Of a DNA stretch of 64,000 nucleotides, positions 25,541 through 34,826 are shown piece after piece (the first letter of the stretch is position 1; the number at the start of each line of letters is the position of its first letter). Under the pieces are notes generated by a model that searched no databases, was not told the DNA's origin, and was given only the letters and a program-made list of their open reading frames with translations. Made by a program: the position numbers and the translations under genes. Source of the stretch: Fibrobacter sp. UWP2 (GTDB taxonomy: Bacteria; Fibrobacterota; Fibrobacteria; Fibrobacterales; Fibrobacteraceae); NCBI RefSeq assembly GCF_900141705.1, contig NZ_FQYM01000004.1, forward strand, positions 1-64,000, in the 5' to 3' direction.

Positions 25541-26362
25541 TTAGTACATGCTGGCTGGCGGGTTGTTATCATCGAGGCCGGGCAGGTCGGGGTTCGCGGG
25601 GTAGTTCGCGAGCGGATCCTCGGGTTCCACGGTCAGGTTGTAATAGACATTGTTCTTGAGTTCGTCCTCGATGTAAAAGAGCGTGCCGCCCATGGCGCTT
25701 CCGCAACCGGCGCATGCCCCCTGGTAGCGGATTTGCAGGCGGTTGTCGTCGGTCAAGTCCAGAATCTCGATGTCGCCGCCGTCGCCCTGCAGCGTGCCGC
25801 GCACGGTCTGGTGCAACCATTCCTCGATCTTCTCAATTTTTTGCACCTTGGTCATGGCGTTCCACTCGGCGTCGGCCTCGGCGCGTCCTTCGGCGCTTTG
25901 CGTGCGGTACTTGATGCGCTCCATCTTTTCGCGCACAATAATGGCGGCGCCCTTCTTTTGGGGGTAGGTTTCGGCGATTTTGCCGATGAGTGTTTGCATT
26001 TGCGAGACCTCGACGGCATTCTCTGGGATGGCTGGCTCGTCGGGAGTGTCGCGCAGGTTTTGCTCGATGCTTGCCGCGGTAATGGCGCACGCCTCGTCAA
26101 TTGTTTTTTGCTGTATCAGTTTGCAGAAGGTGTCGGCGAGGGCGGTAAAGACTGGACCGCCGTACGTGAAAAATCGCGTTTCCAAAATCTTGTCGCAGTC
26201 CGGGTCCACCATCAGGTAGACCTTGAGGCTAGCTTCCTTCACGTCTACGAGGGCGAGGCCTTTTTCGTCGGCTTCAATCTGGAAAATGGCACCACGGTAC
26301 TTGGGGGCCTTCGCGATCTCCTGCACCTTCTGGGAAAGCTTTGTAGAATTTTCTTCGTTCAT
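25541..26362 (-). CDS. NifU-like iron-sulfur protein with degenerate N-terminal scaffold domain
   Basis: A 273-residue protein. The C-terminal NifU domain (GDGGDIEILDLTDD … GACAGCGSAMGGTLFYIEDEL) keeps the CxxC that binds a 4Fe-4S cluster. The N-terminal part is IscU-like in order (VKVYLMVDPD, ETRFFTYGGPVFTAL, IDEACAITAASIEQNLRD), but the usual Cys of the FxxFGC loop is replaced (YGGPV) and the first ligand Cys is also missing. It probably works through the C-terminal domain as a carrier. The start at 26362 lies 12 bp after the AsmA-like gene's stop. Confidence 0.8.
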   Translation of the reverse strand: MNEENSTKLSQKVQEIAKAPKYRGAIFQIEADEKGLALVDVKEASLKVYLMVDPDCDKILETRFFTYGGPVFTALADTFCKLIQQKTIDEACAITAASIEQNLRDTPDEPAIPENAVEVSQMQTLIGKIAETYPQKKGAAIIVREKMERIKYRTQSAEGRAEADAEWNAMTKVQKIEKIEEWLHQTVRGTLQGDGGDIEILDLTDDNRLQIRYQGACAGCGSAMGGTLFYIEDELKNNVYYNLTVEPEDPLANYPANPDLPGLDDNNPPASMY

Positions 26363-26374
26363 ATCGGTAGTCAA

Positions 26375-28618
26375 CTATTGCACGTCCACCGTCACCTTGT
26401 ACATGGGCTTGCCACGGTGGCCCGAGAGCCCTCCGGCAGGGGCGGTAATCACCTTGAGGTTCTTCTTGGTGACGCCCGGCTGCTGTTGCAAAACCTTGAG
26501 CAGATCCGCGTTGCGCTTGGCGGCGAGTTCGGCGAGTTCTTTTTTGAGGGCGTTCAGGTCGATGCTCGCCTCGTGTTCTTTAACGTAGGCATCCAGACCT
26601 TCTTCGCTGTCCTTCATCTCGAGGATGGCACGTTCGTCCAGCTCGGTCAGGGCGGTCTTCGCGTTCTTTTGCTTGTAGAAGTCCGTCTTGAGCTTGTGGG
26701 ACTTATACTCCTTGGCTGTCTTCTTGGGGTTGTAATACTGCGTGAAGGTGAGCGAGAGCTTGGGGTCCTTCTTGAGGGCTTCCGTCATTTTCCGCGCCTT
26801 GTCGTACTGTTCGCTGGTAAATGTCGTGCTGGCGGCGTCCACCACGACTTCGTCGTCCTTGCCCAGGTTCAGGCCAACGGCAGATGCACCCGTGTTGGCC
26901 ACGTTGCCCACGATCTTGATGGGGGAGAGGGCCACCTTCACCAGAAGCTTCGTGATGGTGTTCCAAACGATTTTTAGGTAGGAGAATTCGGGGTCCTTCA
27001 GGTTGCCCTTGACCGGGACGTCAAACTGGATTTTGTCGTCCTTGTCCTTCAAAATGTAGAGACCGACCTTCATGGGCACAGGGTATTCGGGGTCGGCGTT
27101 CGGGTCCTTGTCGGCCACGTCGATGTTGTAGATGTCGATGGTGTTCTTGCTGTCGATTTCAAAGTTGTTGATCTTGTTCTCGCTTGCAAAGGCCATTGTG
27201 CCGGCACTCAATGGGTAGCCCGTGTAGTGGTGGCTGTAGTTGCTAAAATTTTTGAGTGCCAAGTTCTTTACGCTAATGTAGGCGTCCATAGTGCCGAGGT
27301 CGCTAATGGCGCCCTTGTACTTGAGGCTCATTCTGCCGCCGTCCGGGAATGCCGCCGAGACATTCACGGTGCAGGGTGTGTCAAAGTTGATGTTCGAACC
27401 GTTCACCGTAATGGCGCTCACCGTGTAGTGGAACGGGTTCGTGATGGTCATGTCGTTGGCGTTCACGGTCGTGTTTTGCACCAAGAGCTTGGTGATTTTC
27501 GCCTTCATCTTCTTGGCGGGGGTGGCTTCCTTGGAGGTGGTGTCCGGTGCGGCCTCGCTCTCGGTTTTGTTGCTTGTTTTGAGCAGGGCGTCAATGTTCG
27601 TCTTGCCGCCCTTGTACAGGTCAAGGTGGGCAAACGCGCCGTCCACAATCACGGAGTCAATGTCAAAGTTGTTCTCGTTCAGGTTCACGCGCGCAATGCC
27701 CACGCCCACGTGGTTCACTCCGATTGTCTTGTTGTTCGTTTCGGTGAGCACAATGCTGTCGAGGGCGACCGTCCCCTTCACGTTGCTCGAGAGAACGTCT
27801 CCCAGGTTTCCTTCCACCTGGATGTGCGTGGTGAGGCTTCCGCTAAAGTCCTTGTAGTTGATGAAATCGTTCAAGTAGGGCTTGCCGCAGGCGAGGGCGA
27901 ATTTTTCGAGCCCTACGTCTACCTTGAAGTCGTTTGTGGCGGCGTTCATGTTCACCTTCACATTCAGGTCGCCGCCGTCGGCGAACTTGAAGCTCACGCC
28001 CACGTCGGTTTGCTTGTTGCTCAGGTAAACCGCGGGAATGCCCACGTTGAAGTCTTGCAGGTGGATCTTGGAGCCAATTTTTTTGTCTTCGTAAATGATG
28101 TTGCCTTTTTCAAAGAAGATGTTCTTGACCGAGATACTGACCGGGAGGCCCTTCGCAATCTCGGCTGCGTTCACCATGCCCGTGTCGGTGGCAGTCGTGT
28201 CCACCTTGACGGAGTCCTTCGCGCTGGTGTCGGCCTTCGCCAAAAAGTCCAGGATGTCGCTGAAGTTGAAACGGTCTCCGTTTTGCGTCACGTGGATGTA
28301 GAGGCCCTTCATGTAGATTTCGCTCACGGCCGCGGTCTTGGAGACGATCTTTAGCGGGTCGATGTTGATGCGGAACTTCTCGAACCCGACGAACGGCGTT
28401 TTGCCGTCCTGTTCCATGATGGCGAAGCTGTCGACATTCACGGTGAAGGTGAGCGGGTTCAGGCTCACATTCTCGATGGCGACCTTGCGACCGATGAATT
28501 CTTCGGAGTGGGCGACGACGTAGTCCTTGACGAACCCCGGGGCGAGCTTAAGCGCAGCAAGCACGAGAATGATAAGGACAGCAACAACAATGGCGATGAT
28601 TTTGAGAGCTTTTTTCAT
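26375..28618 (-). CDS. AsmA-like protein (DUF748)
   Basis: A 747-residue envelope protein with one N-terminal membrane helix (IIAIVVAVLIILVLAALKLA), followed by long repetitive beta-strand-rich sequence (FVKDYVVAHSEEFIGRKVAIENVSLNPLTF typical of DUF748/AsmA starts) and a coiled C-terminal part. Members of the wider AsmA group span the periplasm and are tied to lipid or outer-membrane assembly. The N-terminal signature is clear; the exact role here is not. ATG at 28618 is preferred to a GTG at 28624. First gene of the run with NifU and purH. Confidence 0.82.
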   Translation of the reverse strand: MKKALKIIAIVVAVLIILVLAALKLAPGFVKDYVVAHSEEFIGRKVAIENVSLNPLTFTVNVDSFAIMEQDGKTPFVGFEKFRINIDPLKIVSKTAAVSEIYMKGLYIHVTQNGDRFNFSDILDFLAKADTSAKDSVKVDTTATDTGMVNAAEIAKGLPVSISVKNIFFEKGNIIYEDKKIGSKIHLQDFNVGIPAVYLSNKQTDVGVSFKFADGGDLNVKVNMNAATNDFKVDVGLEKFALACGKPYLNDFINYKDFSGSLTTHIQVEGNLGDVLSSNVKGTVALDSIVLTETNNKTIGVNHVGVGIARVNLNENNFDIDSVIVDGAFAHLDLYKGGKTNIDALLKTSNKTESEAAPDTTSKEATPAKKMKAKITKLLVQNTTVNANDMTITNPFHYTVSAITVNGSNINFDTPCTVNVSAAFPDGGRMSLKYKGAISDLGTMDAYISVKNLALKNFSNYSHHYTGYPLSAGTMAFASENKINNFEIDSKNTIDIYNIDVADKDPNADPEYPVPMKVGLYILKDKDDKIQFDVPVKGNLKDPEFSYLKIVWNTITKLLVKVALSPIKIVGNVANTGASAVGLNLGKDDEVVVDAASTTFTSEQYDKARKMTEALKKDPKLSLTFTQYYNPKKTAKEYKSHKLKTDFYKQKNAKTALTELDERAILEMKDSEEGLDAYVKEHEASIDLNALKKELAELAAKRNADLLKVLQQQPGVTKKNLKVITAPAGGLSGHRGKPMYKVTVDVQ

Positions 28619-28818
28619 GCGCACAAATTTAGAAAATGGCGCCGAAGATGGCTTGAAAATGCTGTTATTTGATTAATTTGGGCAAAATCGGGTTTGTGCC
28701 GCCTTCGGTTGTAACTTGTTGATTGTCAAAAGGTTAGCTCGTTCGGGGTGTGTTTTTCCCGTTCACTATCGTAAACAGAAAATATACGTAAAAAGCGCTT
28801 GTTTCGGGTGCAAAAAGC

Positions 28819-28824
28819 TATTCT
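28819..28824 (+). promoter_or_regulatory. -10 element for a leaderless GH9 transcript
   Basis: TATTCT ends six bases before the ATG at 28831, and no ribosome binding site is visible. Same geometry as at 9457-9462 and 36253-36258. Confidence 0.4.
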
Positions 28825-28830
28825 TACGCC

Positions 28831-30498
28831 ATGAGTTGCAAGGTCGAGTGTAAAATCCGCTATAATCACGTCGGTTACGGGGTCAAGTTCCCCAAACGAT
28901 TTTTTGTAGCGGTTCCTGCAGTGGGCGAGTCTGCCTGCGGTTCGAATATGCGCGACTATGCCGGCGCCCGCTTTGTGGTTGTGGGGGAATCCGGGGCGCT
29001 CGCCTTCGAGGGGACGCTTGCCAAGCGCGGATTTTGTGACTATACTCGCGAGATGGTTTACGAGGGCGATTTTTCGAATGTTGCCGCCCCCGGCAAGTAC
29101 AAAATCAAGGTGTTTTTGGGGAGCGACGAAGGCACGCTTTGCCTCGCTTCGCACGAGTTCTCGGTTTCGGACGAATGGTTTTCGCGGCAGCTCATGGCGA
29201 ACATCAAGTCGTTCTATTTTCAGCGCAGCGGCGTGGCCCTCCCGGTAGAGAAGGCGGGAAAGTGGGCGAGACCCGCGGCGCATTTGGACGACTGCATTGC
29301 CTTCCATGCCATTATGAATCGCGAGGGCACTTGGAATGCGCATGGCGGCTGGTACGACGCCGGCGATTACGGCAAGTACATTGTGAACGGCGGTGTAAGC
29401 GTGGGGACGCTTTTGCTCGCTTGCGAGATGTGCCCGCCCGAGCCCACACTCCTTGAAGAGATCCGCTTTGAGCTGGACTTCTTTTTGCGTATGCAAGATG
29501 CCGATGGCGGCGTGTTCTTCAAGGTGACGCCCGGCCATTGGGACGGCTTTATGATGCCCGTGGATTCTGACGTGATGCAGAAGCGTTTTATTATGGGCAA
29601 GTCCACCTCGTCGACGCTCAATTTTGCGGGGGCGCTGGCCCAGGCGCACCGGGTGTTCCAAAAGCTGGACCCCGATTATGCCGCCCGGTGCCTCGCCGCA
29701 AGTCGCCGCGCCTACGAATGGGCGGTTCAAAATCCCGATGCCGACTGGCCGCACAATACCGAAGGGAGTGGCGGCTACGGCGACGAACACGTCGAGGACG
29801 AGTTCTTCTGGGCCCGAGCCATGCTGTACCGCGAAAGCCGTGATCCCGCTCTCCGCGCGCAGCTGCCGGGCGACATGCTGTTGAACCCGGTGCAGCCCTG
29901 CCTCAGCTGGCGCGACACTCATAATTTTGGGTGGATGGCGCTTGCCTTGCTCGATGCCCCCTCGGGTGCCGACGCCGACCTACAAAAGAACGCTAGGACC
30001 GAACTCGAACGCATTTCCGCCGAAATAGTGAATCTCCACGAGGCCGACGCCTACGGCCTTTCCATCCGCAAGTTCGTGTGGGGGAGTAACGGCGAAATCG
30101 CGAACCACGCGCTCACCTTGCTTGTGACTTACAGCTGGACTCGCGACCCCAAGCTGCTGAATACCGCAATGGAGCTGGTCCACTTTGTGTACGGTCGCAA
30201 TCCGGTCGACACCAGCTTTGTGACGGGTTCTGCCTGGAGTTCGCCCATGCACCCGCACCACCGCATTTGCCATTCCGACGGTGTGGAGGAGCCCATCCCG
30301 GGGCTTTTGGTGGGCGGGCTCAACAACGACCGCCAGGACTTGCACCGCATGGCGCATTATTCCAGCGATTTGCCGGGCTTTGCCTATACCGACGAACGTT
30401 GCAGCTTTGCGAGCAACGAGACCGCCATCAATTGGAACGCCCCGCTCACCGCAGCGCTCGCCTTAATCCGCTACTACAGTTTGGGCCAAAATACTTGA
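28831..30498 (+). CDS. Glycoside hydrolase family 9 enzyme without signal peptide
   Basis: A GH9 enzyme acting on beta-1,4-glucans or oligosaccharides. An N-terminal immunoglobulin-like domain (CelD_N type, about 1-110) is followed by the alpha/alpha barrel: GGWYDAGDYGKYIVNGG (catalytic base Asp), MHPHHRICHSDG (the His signature) and SNETAINWNAPLTAAL (catalytic acid Glu). Its 555 residues are normal. The protein begins MSCKVECKIRYNHVGYGVKF with no signal peptide or lipobox, so it may be a cytoplasmic cellodextrin-degrading enzyme, or its start may be misplaced, although no upstream alternative is visible. Confidence 0.9.
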   Translation: MSCKVECKIRYNHVGYGVKFPKRFFVAVPAVGESACGSNMRDYAGARFVVVGESGALAFEGTLAKRGFCDYTREMVYEGDFSNVAAPGKYKIKVFLGSDEGTLCLASHEFSVSDEWFSRQLMANIKSFYFQRSGVALPVEKAGKWARPAAHLDDCIAFHAIMNREGTWNAHGGWYDAGDYGKYIVNGGVSVGTLLLACEMCPPEPTLLEEIRFELDFFLRMQDADGGVFFKVTPGHWDGFMMPVDSDVMQKRFIMGKSTSSTLNFAGALAQAHRVFQKLDPDYAARCLAASRRAYEWAVQNPDADWPHNTEGSGGYGDEHVEDEFFWARAMLYRESRDPALRAQLPGDMLLNPVQPCLSWRDTHNFGWMALALLDAPSGADADLQKNARTELERISAEIVNLHEADAYGLSIRKFVWGSNGEIANHALTLLVTYSWTRDPKLLNTAMELVHFVYGRNPVDTSFVTGSAWSSPMHPHHRICHSDGVEEPIPGLLVGGLNNDRQDLHRMAHYSSDLPGFAYTDERCSFASNETAINWNAPLTAALALIRYYSLGQNT

Positions 30499-30505
30499 TT
30501 CTCCA

Positions 30506-31366
30506 CTAATTTTTGACGGTGGCGGTGTCTTTGGCGGGTTTTATGTCTGTCTTCGCGCTGTCTTCCTTCACGCTGTCGACCTTGGTGCTGTCCGCCGCTT
30601 TCACGGTGTCGCCGGCGGCCGCTTTTTTAGACAGCTGCTGCAAGTCGATTACAGGGTCGTCCAGTTCCTCTTCGGCAATGGAGCGGATCCTTGAGTAGTA
30701 GGTGGAATCGGCCACGTCAAGCGTGTCACGCCCCCACAGGTCAAAGTAGGAGTTTAAAAGAGCCGCCCATTCGTGGAGCCAACTCTTGCGCGATTCTCTG
30801 TCAAAGAACCAGTCATCGGCGTTGTACATGTAGTGATGGATGTCGGCTGCCAAATAGGTGGTGCTTGTGCCGGTGAGGTGCGTAAAGATGTTGACGGCGC
30901 GGTGCGTGGCTGCGGCGGCGGTCACCAAGAGGACCGTGTCCATGTGGTGCAACTTGATCCAAGGGATGATGGTGTAGGCTTCGGCGACGGTGGAGGGGTC
31001 GTCGTGGCGGGCTAAAAAGATGGTCCCCTTGTCAAAGTTGCCGAGCGTCAAAAAGTCTTCGGCGTAAAAATCGGCGTTGCTCTTGTCGCGGAAGGCGCGC
31101 CTGCCCAAAATCATCACCGAGTCCACCTTGCCTTCGGCGAGGAGCCCGGCGGCAAAGTCGTTGCGTTCCAGGTCGGGAGTCTGGCCGTCAAGAATCACCG
31201 CCCACTTGACGTGCGTGAATTCGTCGTCCTGGACCAACCAGCGCCCGCTTTTGGTAATGGTGATGTAAAAGAGTGCGACGAGCACGACGAACACAACTGC
31301 CAAGACGCCGAACAGTCTTTTGTGGCTCTTGTGCGAGCTCCTGTCTTTCATTAGTATTTTAGACAA
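30506..31366 (-). CDS. Membrane-anchored YdcF/SanA-like protein (DUF218)
   Basis: One N-terminal membrane helix (LFGVLAVVFVVLVALFYITI), then a domain with WAVILDGQTPDLERNDFAAGLLAEGKVDSVMILGRR, which follows the DUF218 pattern (hydrophobic strand, Gly, Arg, then a GR/GG loop), and a Lys/Asp/Thr-rich C-terminal tail. The assignment is moderate. TTG at 31366 has GAGGG at the right distance; ATG at 31351 (281 residues) is the alternative. It follows rimI by 12 bp and belongs to the ddl-tsaB-rimI run. Confidence 0.55.
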   Translation of the reverse strand: MSKILMKDRSSHKSHKRLFGVLAVVFVVLVALFYITITKSGRWLVQDDEFTHVKWAVILDGQTPDLERNDFAAGLLAEGKVDSVMILGRRAFRDKSNADFYAEDFLTLGNFDKGTIFLARHDDPSTVAEAYTIIPWIKLHHMDTVLLVTAAAATHRAVNIFTHLTGTSTTYLAADIHHYMYNADDWFFDRESRKSWLHEWAALLNSYFDLWGRDTLDVADSTYYSRIRSIAEEELDDPVIDLQQLSKKAAAGDTVKAADSTKVDSVKEDSAKTDIKPAKDTATVKN

Positions 31367-31378
31367 AGTAAATCCCTC

Positions 31379-31846
31379 TTATCTTTGGTACAATATAGCG
31401 TTTTCGCCGTCGGCGTAATAGTTCTTGCGCTCGCTGAATGCGGTAAAATGGTGCTTTTCGTAGAACCGTCGGGCTTTGGCGTTCCCTTCACGTACTTCGA
31501 GGAACATCTTGTCGCCGGCGGCAAAATCCAGCTGGGCAAGCCCTGCGTTCAAGAGTGCCGTGCCAATGCCTTGTCGCTGCACGCTGGGTGAGGCGGCGAT
31601 GCTCAGCAGCTCGGAATCCGCGCCCATCATGTGGAAAACCGCGTACCCCAAAATTTTGTCCGCCTCCGGCGCAATACAATCCGGCGCAGCACAATCCTTA
31701 GGTTCTGCGGTATACACGACGCATAGCGCATAGCCGGCACGCAGTTCCGCTGAGAACTGTTTTTCGTTCCAATCCTGGAATGCGAGCTCCCGCTGCAAAG
31801 CGAGCACCTGTGGCAAGTCTGACTCTGTCATTTTGCGGATTGGCAT
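31379..31846 (-). CDS. rimI: RimI-type N-terminal acetyltransferase
   Basis: A 155-residue GNAT: MPIRKMTESDLPQVLALQREL, LLSIAASPSVQRQGIGTALLNAGL (acetyl-CoA pocket), FLEVREGNAKARRFYEKHHF, a RimI signature. It would acetylate ribosomal protein S18 or other N-termini. Position directly after tsaB, a common bacterial arrangement, supports the call. A short insert of Cys/Ala/Pro residues occurs at about 48-62. Confidence 0.9.
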   Translation of the reverse strand: MPIRKMTESDLPQVLALQRELAFQDWNEKQFSAELRAGYALCVVYTAEPKDCAAPDCIAPEADKILGYAVFHMMGADSELLSIAASPSVQRQGIGTALLNAGLAQLDFAAGDKMFLEVREGNAKARRFYEKHHFTAFSERKNYYADGENAILYQR

Positions 31847-31871
31847 TGCTTTTGCACCCCCGGCAAACCAA

Positions 31872-32537
31872 TTAGACGTTCAGTTTTTCAAAGTATGAGG
31901 GCTGGATGTAGTTCGCTTCCTGGATCAGGCTCGGCTTTACCGTGCCAAATAGCGGAGCCCAGTCGCTGAGCGGCTTGCCCGTGTCGGGCGTGACGCTTGC
32001 ACCAATCTCTTTGAACAGGACTTGGAGTGCTTCGTCTGCCATGGCGGCTGTGTCGGCGACAATCGCCTGTACCGGGTTCGCCCTCAGTTGCGCTACCACC
32101 TGCGCGGTCTCTATAAAACTTTCGATGTCGTTCAGCCGCAAATACCAGTAGCCGTTTCGCGCGCGGATCACCACGGCGACGTTTTCTTTGGTACAACCCG
32201 TGTTCTTGGGGGCGAGGGCAAAACATTCCAGAGCCTGCAAAGTCGTGACGCCAAACAGTTGACGCTTGCCGCTAAAGCAAATGCCCTGGCAAAAGGCGAC
32301 TCCTGTGCGGAGCCCGCTGAACGAGCCCGGGCCGACAGTCACCATCACGCGCTTCACGTCGTCGAGCTTTGCGCCCACGCGGTTCAAGAGCTCGTCGAGC
32401 GAGCCTCCCAGCGTTTCGCCTTTCGCCTCGGGGTTCACGATCTCCTCGTACAGGGGGGCGGCACAGTCCTTGCCTGCGGCGGCTAGTGCCATCGAGATGC
32501 CCTTCCGGGAGGTGTCTACATAGAGGTCAAGCTTCAT
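31872..32537 (-). CDS. tsaB: tRNA threonylcarbamoyladenosine biosynthesis protein TsaB
   Basis: Partner of TsaD in making t6A37 of ANN-decoding tRNAs. MKLDLYVDTSRKGISMALA at the start, then VMVTVGPGSFSGLRTGVAFCQGI, the universal TsaB signature. Its 221 residues are normal. The ATG at 32537 is used; upstream codons (CRVECA) come from a C/A-rich intergenic stretch. TsaD, TsaE and TsaC are not in the window. Confidence 0.93.
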   Translation of the reverse strand: MKLDLYVDTSRKGISMALAAAGKDCAAPLYEEIVNPEAKGETLGGSLDELLNRVGAKLDDVKRVMVTVGPGSFSGLRTGVAFCQGICFSGKRQLFGVTTLQALECFALAPKNTGCTKENVAVVIRARNGYWYLRLNDIESFIETAQVVAQLRANPVQAIVADTAAMADEALQVLFKEIGASVTPDTGKPLSDWAPLFGTVKPSLIQEANYIQPSYFEKLNV

Positions 32538-32564
32538 TGCACATTCCACACGACACACTACACA

Positions 32565-33599
32565 TTATCGCTTGATCGCGATGCTCTTGTCGATAATCAG
32601 GTCGATGAGCTGGCTGTAGGTGATGCCCACGCAGGCCGCCTGCTGCGGCAAAAGCGATGTCGGAGTCATGCCCGGGAGCGTGTTCGTCTCGATAGCGAAG
32701 AGTTCGCCATCCTTCGTGATGCGCACGTCGGTACGGCTGTAGCCTGCGCCGCCGAGGGCGTAATGCGCGTTCTTCACGAGTTCCTGGATGCGGGCTGTCA
32801 GTTCCGGCGCGAATTCCGCGGGCGTCACTTCCTGGCATTCCCCGTTGTACTTCGCCTCGAAGTCGAAGTATTCACGGGTCGTCATGCGCATCTCGGTGGG
32901 CGGGAGCGGCTTTTCGCCTTCGATGTAGCCGCAGCTCGCTTCGCCGCCGGCAATAAACTTTTCGCACAGCAGGCGGTTAGAATCCTTGAACAATTCCTGC
33001 GTAATCTTGCCGGCTTCGTCCATGTCCTTCGCGATGCCGATGCCAATGCTGGAGCCGCCCAGCGGGTCCTTGATCACGAGCGGGAACCCGAGTTCGTCGG
33101 CGACGCTCACGAGCGTATCGCCCGTAAAGTCGTGCTTCCAGATGACGCGGTACGGCGGGGTCGGGATGCCGTTCGCGCGGTAGATTTCCTTGGACTTGAT
33201 CTTGTCCATCGCGAGTGCGGAAGCGAGAAGCCCGCAACCCGTGTACGGGATGCCCCAGTTCTCGAGCAGGGCCTGGATGTGGCCGTCTTCGCCCCACTTG
33301 CCGTGCAGCGCCAAGAACGCGATGTCGGCAGCCGGGAGTTCGGAGAGGGCAGGGGACTTCTTGGTGCAGGCGGCCGTGCCTTCGAGGCTACGGAAGTAGT
33401 TCACCGAGAAGTTGTCCTTCTGGTACGGGGAAAGTTCGCGGGCGGACCAGTGCCAGGTGCCGTCCTTGTCAATCAAAACGGGGTGGATGTTGTAGCGTTC
33501 CGGATTCATGGCGCGCACCACGCCGGTACCGCTGACAACAGAAACATCGTGCTCGGTGGACGGGCCACCCATCAAGACCAATACGCGTAAACGAGACAT
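32565..33599 (-). CDS. ddl: D-alanine--D-alanine ligase
   Basis: ATP-grasp enzyme making the D-Ala-D-Ala end of the peptidoglycan stem peptide. MSRLRVLVLMGGPSTEHDVSVVSG at the start, FLALHGKWGEDGHIQALLE, LVIKDPLGGSSIGIGIA and GYSRTDVRITKDGELFAIETNTLPGMTPTSLLPQQA, all characteristic. Its 344 residues are complete. AGAGG stands 6 bases before the ATG at 33599. Its substrate is supplied by alr at 42-43 kb. First gene of the run ddl, tsaB, rimI, DUF218-like. Confidence 0.95.
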   Translation of the reverse strand: MSRLRVLVLMGGPSTEHDVSVVSGTGVVRAMNPERYNIHPVLIDKDGTWHWSARELSPYQKDNFSVNYFRSLEGTAACTKKSPALSELPAADIAFLALHGKWGEDGHIQALLENWGIPYTGCGLLASALAMDKIKSKEIYRANGIPTPPYRVIWKHDFTGDTLVSVADELGFPLVIKDPLGGSSIGIGIAKDMDEAGKITQELFKDSNRLLCEKFIAGGEASCGYIEGEKPLPPTEMRMTTREYFDFEAKYNGECQEVTPAEFAPELTARIQELVKNAHYALGGAGYSRTDVRITKDGELFAIETNTLPGMTPTSLLPQQAACVGITYSQLIDLIIDKSIAIKR

Positions 33600-33772
33600 A
33601 TAAACCTCTTGAAAAACCTTACGGCTCATAATCTAGCATTTCTTGCCTAAATTGGCTGATTTTGGTGGGAAGAGTGATTGATTTCGGTGAAATTCGGTGC
33701 GATTTCGGCGAAATGTATCGGCAATCTGGAAATCTTTTTTTGTTATATTACAAGCATAACAAAGAGGTGCTT

Positions 33773-34693
33773 ATGCGCGTATTCGTCACTGGGGGTACTG
33801 GGTTTATTGGCCATTATGTGGTCAAGGCTTTGCTCGAAAAGGGGCACGAGGTGGTTGTCGCCACCCGCCATCCCAACAAGGTCCCCTCGCTCAGGGCCCA
33901 GCCCAAGGTGAGCTTTGTCGAAGCGTCCCTCACTGACTTTGACAAGATGGCCGACGGCCTCGTGGGCTGCGACGCTTGCATCCACATTGCGCTTGGCTGG
34001 GGCGAGACCCCGACGTCCATGCTTATGAACGATACCCGCGCGACTGTGACGCTCCTCGAGATGGCGGCCAAGGCGGGTTGCAAAAAGTTCATTCAGACCA
34101 GCAGCACGGCGGCGATGGGCCGCATGCGCCCTGTGATGCGCGAGGTCACCAGTAACTTGCCCTTGGACCTGTACGGCGCGACCAAGGCGGCTGGCGAGGC
34201 CTTTGTTCTCGGCTTCCGCCACGGCTACGGCAAAAACTTCCCCGAAGTCACCATGACACGCAACATCATCCGTCCGGGCTACACCTTTGGTAACCCCGCG
34301 TTCCCCGACGGCTGCAGCCAGCCGGATCGCCGCTTCTTTGAGATGGCGCGCGCCGTCAAGGATGGACAAAACATCAACATCGTCAAGAACGACGGCACGC
34401 AGTTCATCCATGCGAGCCAGCAGGCGCAACTCTACCTCAAGCTGCTCGAGAGCGACAAGAACGAGGAAATCTACCTGGGTCTCGGCTCGGTTTGGGTCAG
34501 CTGGAAGGAAATCGCCGAGAAGATGATCGCGCTCTGCCCGGGCTCCAAGTCTAAAATCGTGGAAACCGACCTGGGCTGGGGCGACGAGCCCATGCTCTTT
34601 GACGTGCAAAAGATTAAGGACCATTTTGGCCTGGTCTTTGACGCCCACGAGTTCCTTGACGGACACATCAAGTGGACCTTTGACAACGCCTAA
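33773..34693 (+). CDS. NAD(P)-dependent epimerase/dehydratase (extended SDR)
   Basis: A 306-residue extended short-chain dehydrogenase. MRVFVTGGTGFIGHYVVKALLEKGHEV gives the nucleotide-binding site, QTSSTAAMG the Ser, and LYGATKAAGE the YxxxK catalytic pair. The C-terminal part ends with a KIKDHFGLVFDAHEFL-type epimerase tail. AGAGG lies 6 bases before the ATG and TATATT at 33744-33749. The sugar nucleotide or other substrate cannot be told. Confidence 0.87.
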   Translation: MRVFVTGGTGFIGHYVVKALLEKGHEVVVATRHPNKVPSLRAQPKVSFVEASLTDFDKMADGLVGCDACIHIALGWGETPTSMLMNDTRATVTLLEMAAKAGCKKFIQTSSTAAMGRMRPVMREVTSNLPLDLYGATKAAGEAFVLGFRHGYGKNFPEVTMTRNIIRPGYTFGNPAFPDGCSQPDRRFFEMARAVKDGQNINIVKNDGTQFIHASQQAQLYLKLLESDKNEEIYLGLGSVWVSWKEIAEKMIALCPGSKSKIVETDLGWGDEPMLFDVQKIKDHFGLVFDAHEFLDGHIKWTFDNA

Positions 34694-34826
34694 CTGGTGC
34701 TGCCCTCGGCTCTAGCTTACAATACTCCAAATTGAAATTGCGACTTTCGCCAAAGCCCTGGTTTTGGCGAACCGCTACTTCGTATTTTGTTCGTAGGGGT
34801 TAAACACGACAAATAGGAGGTGCGTT

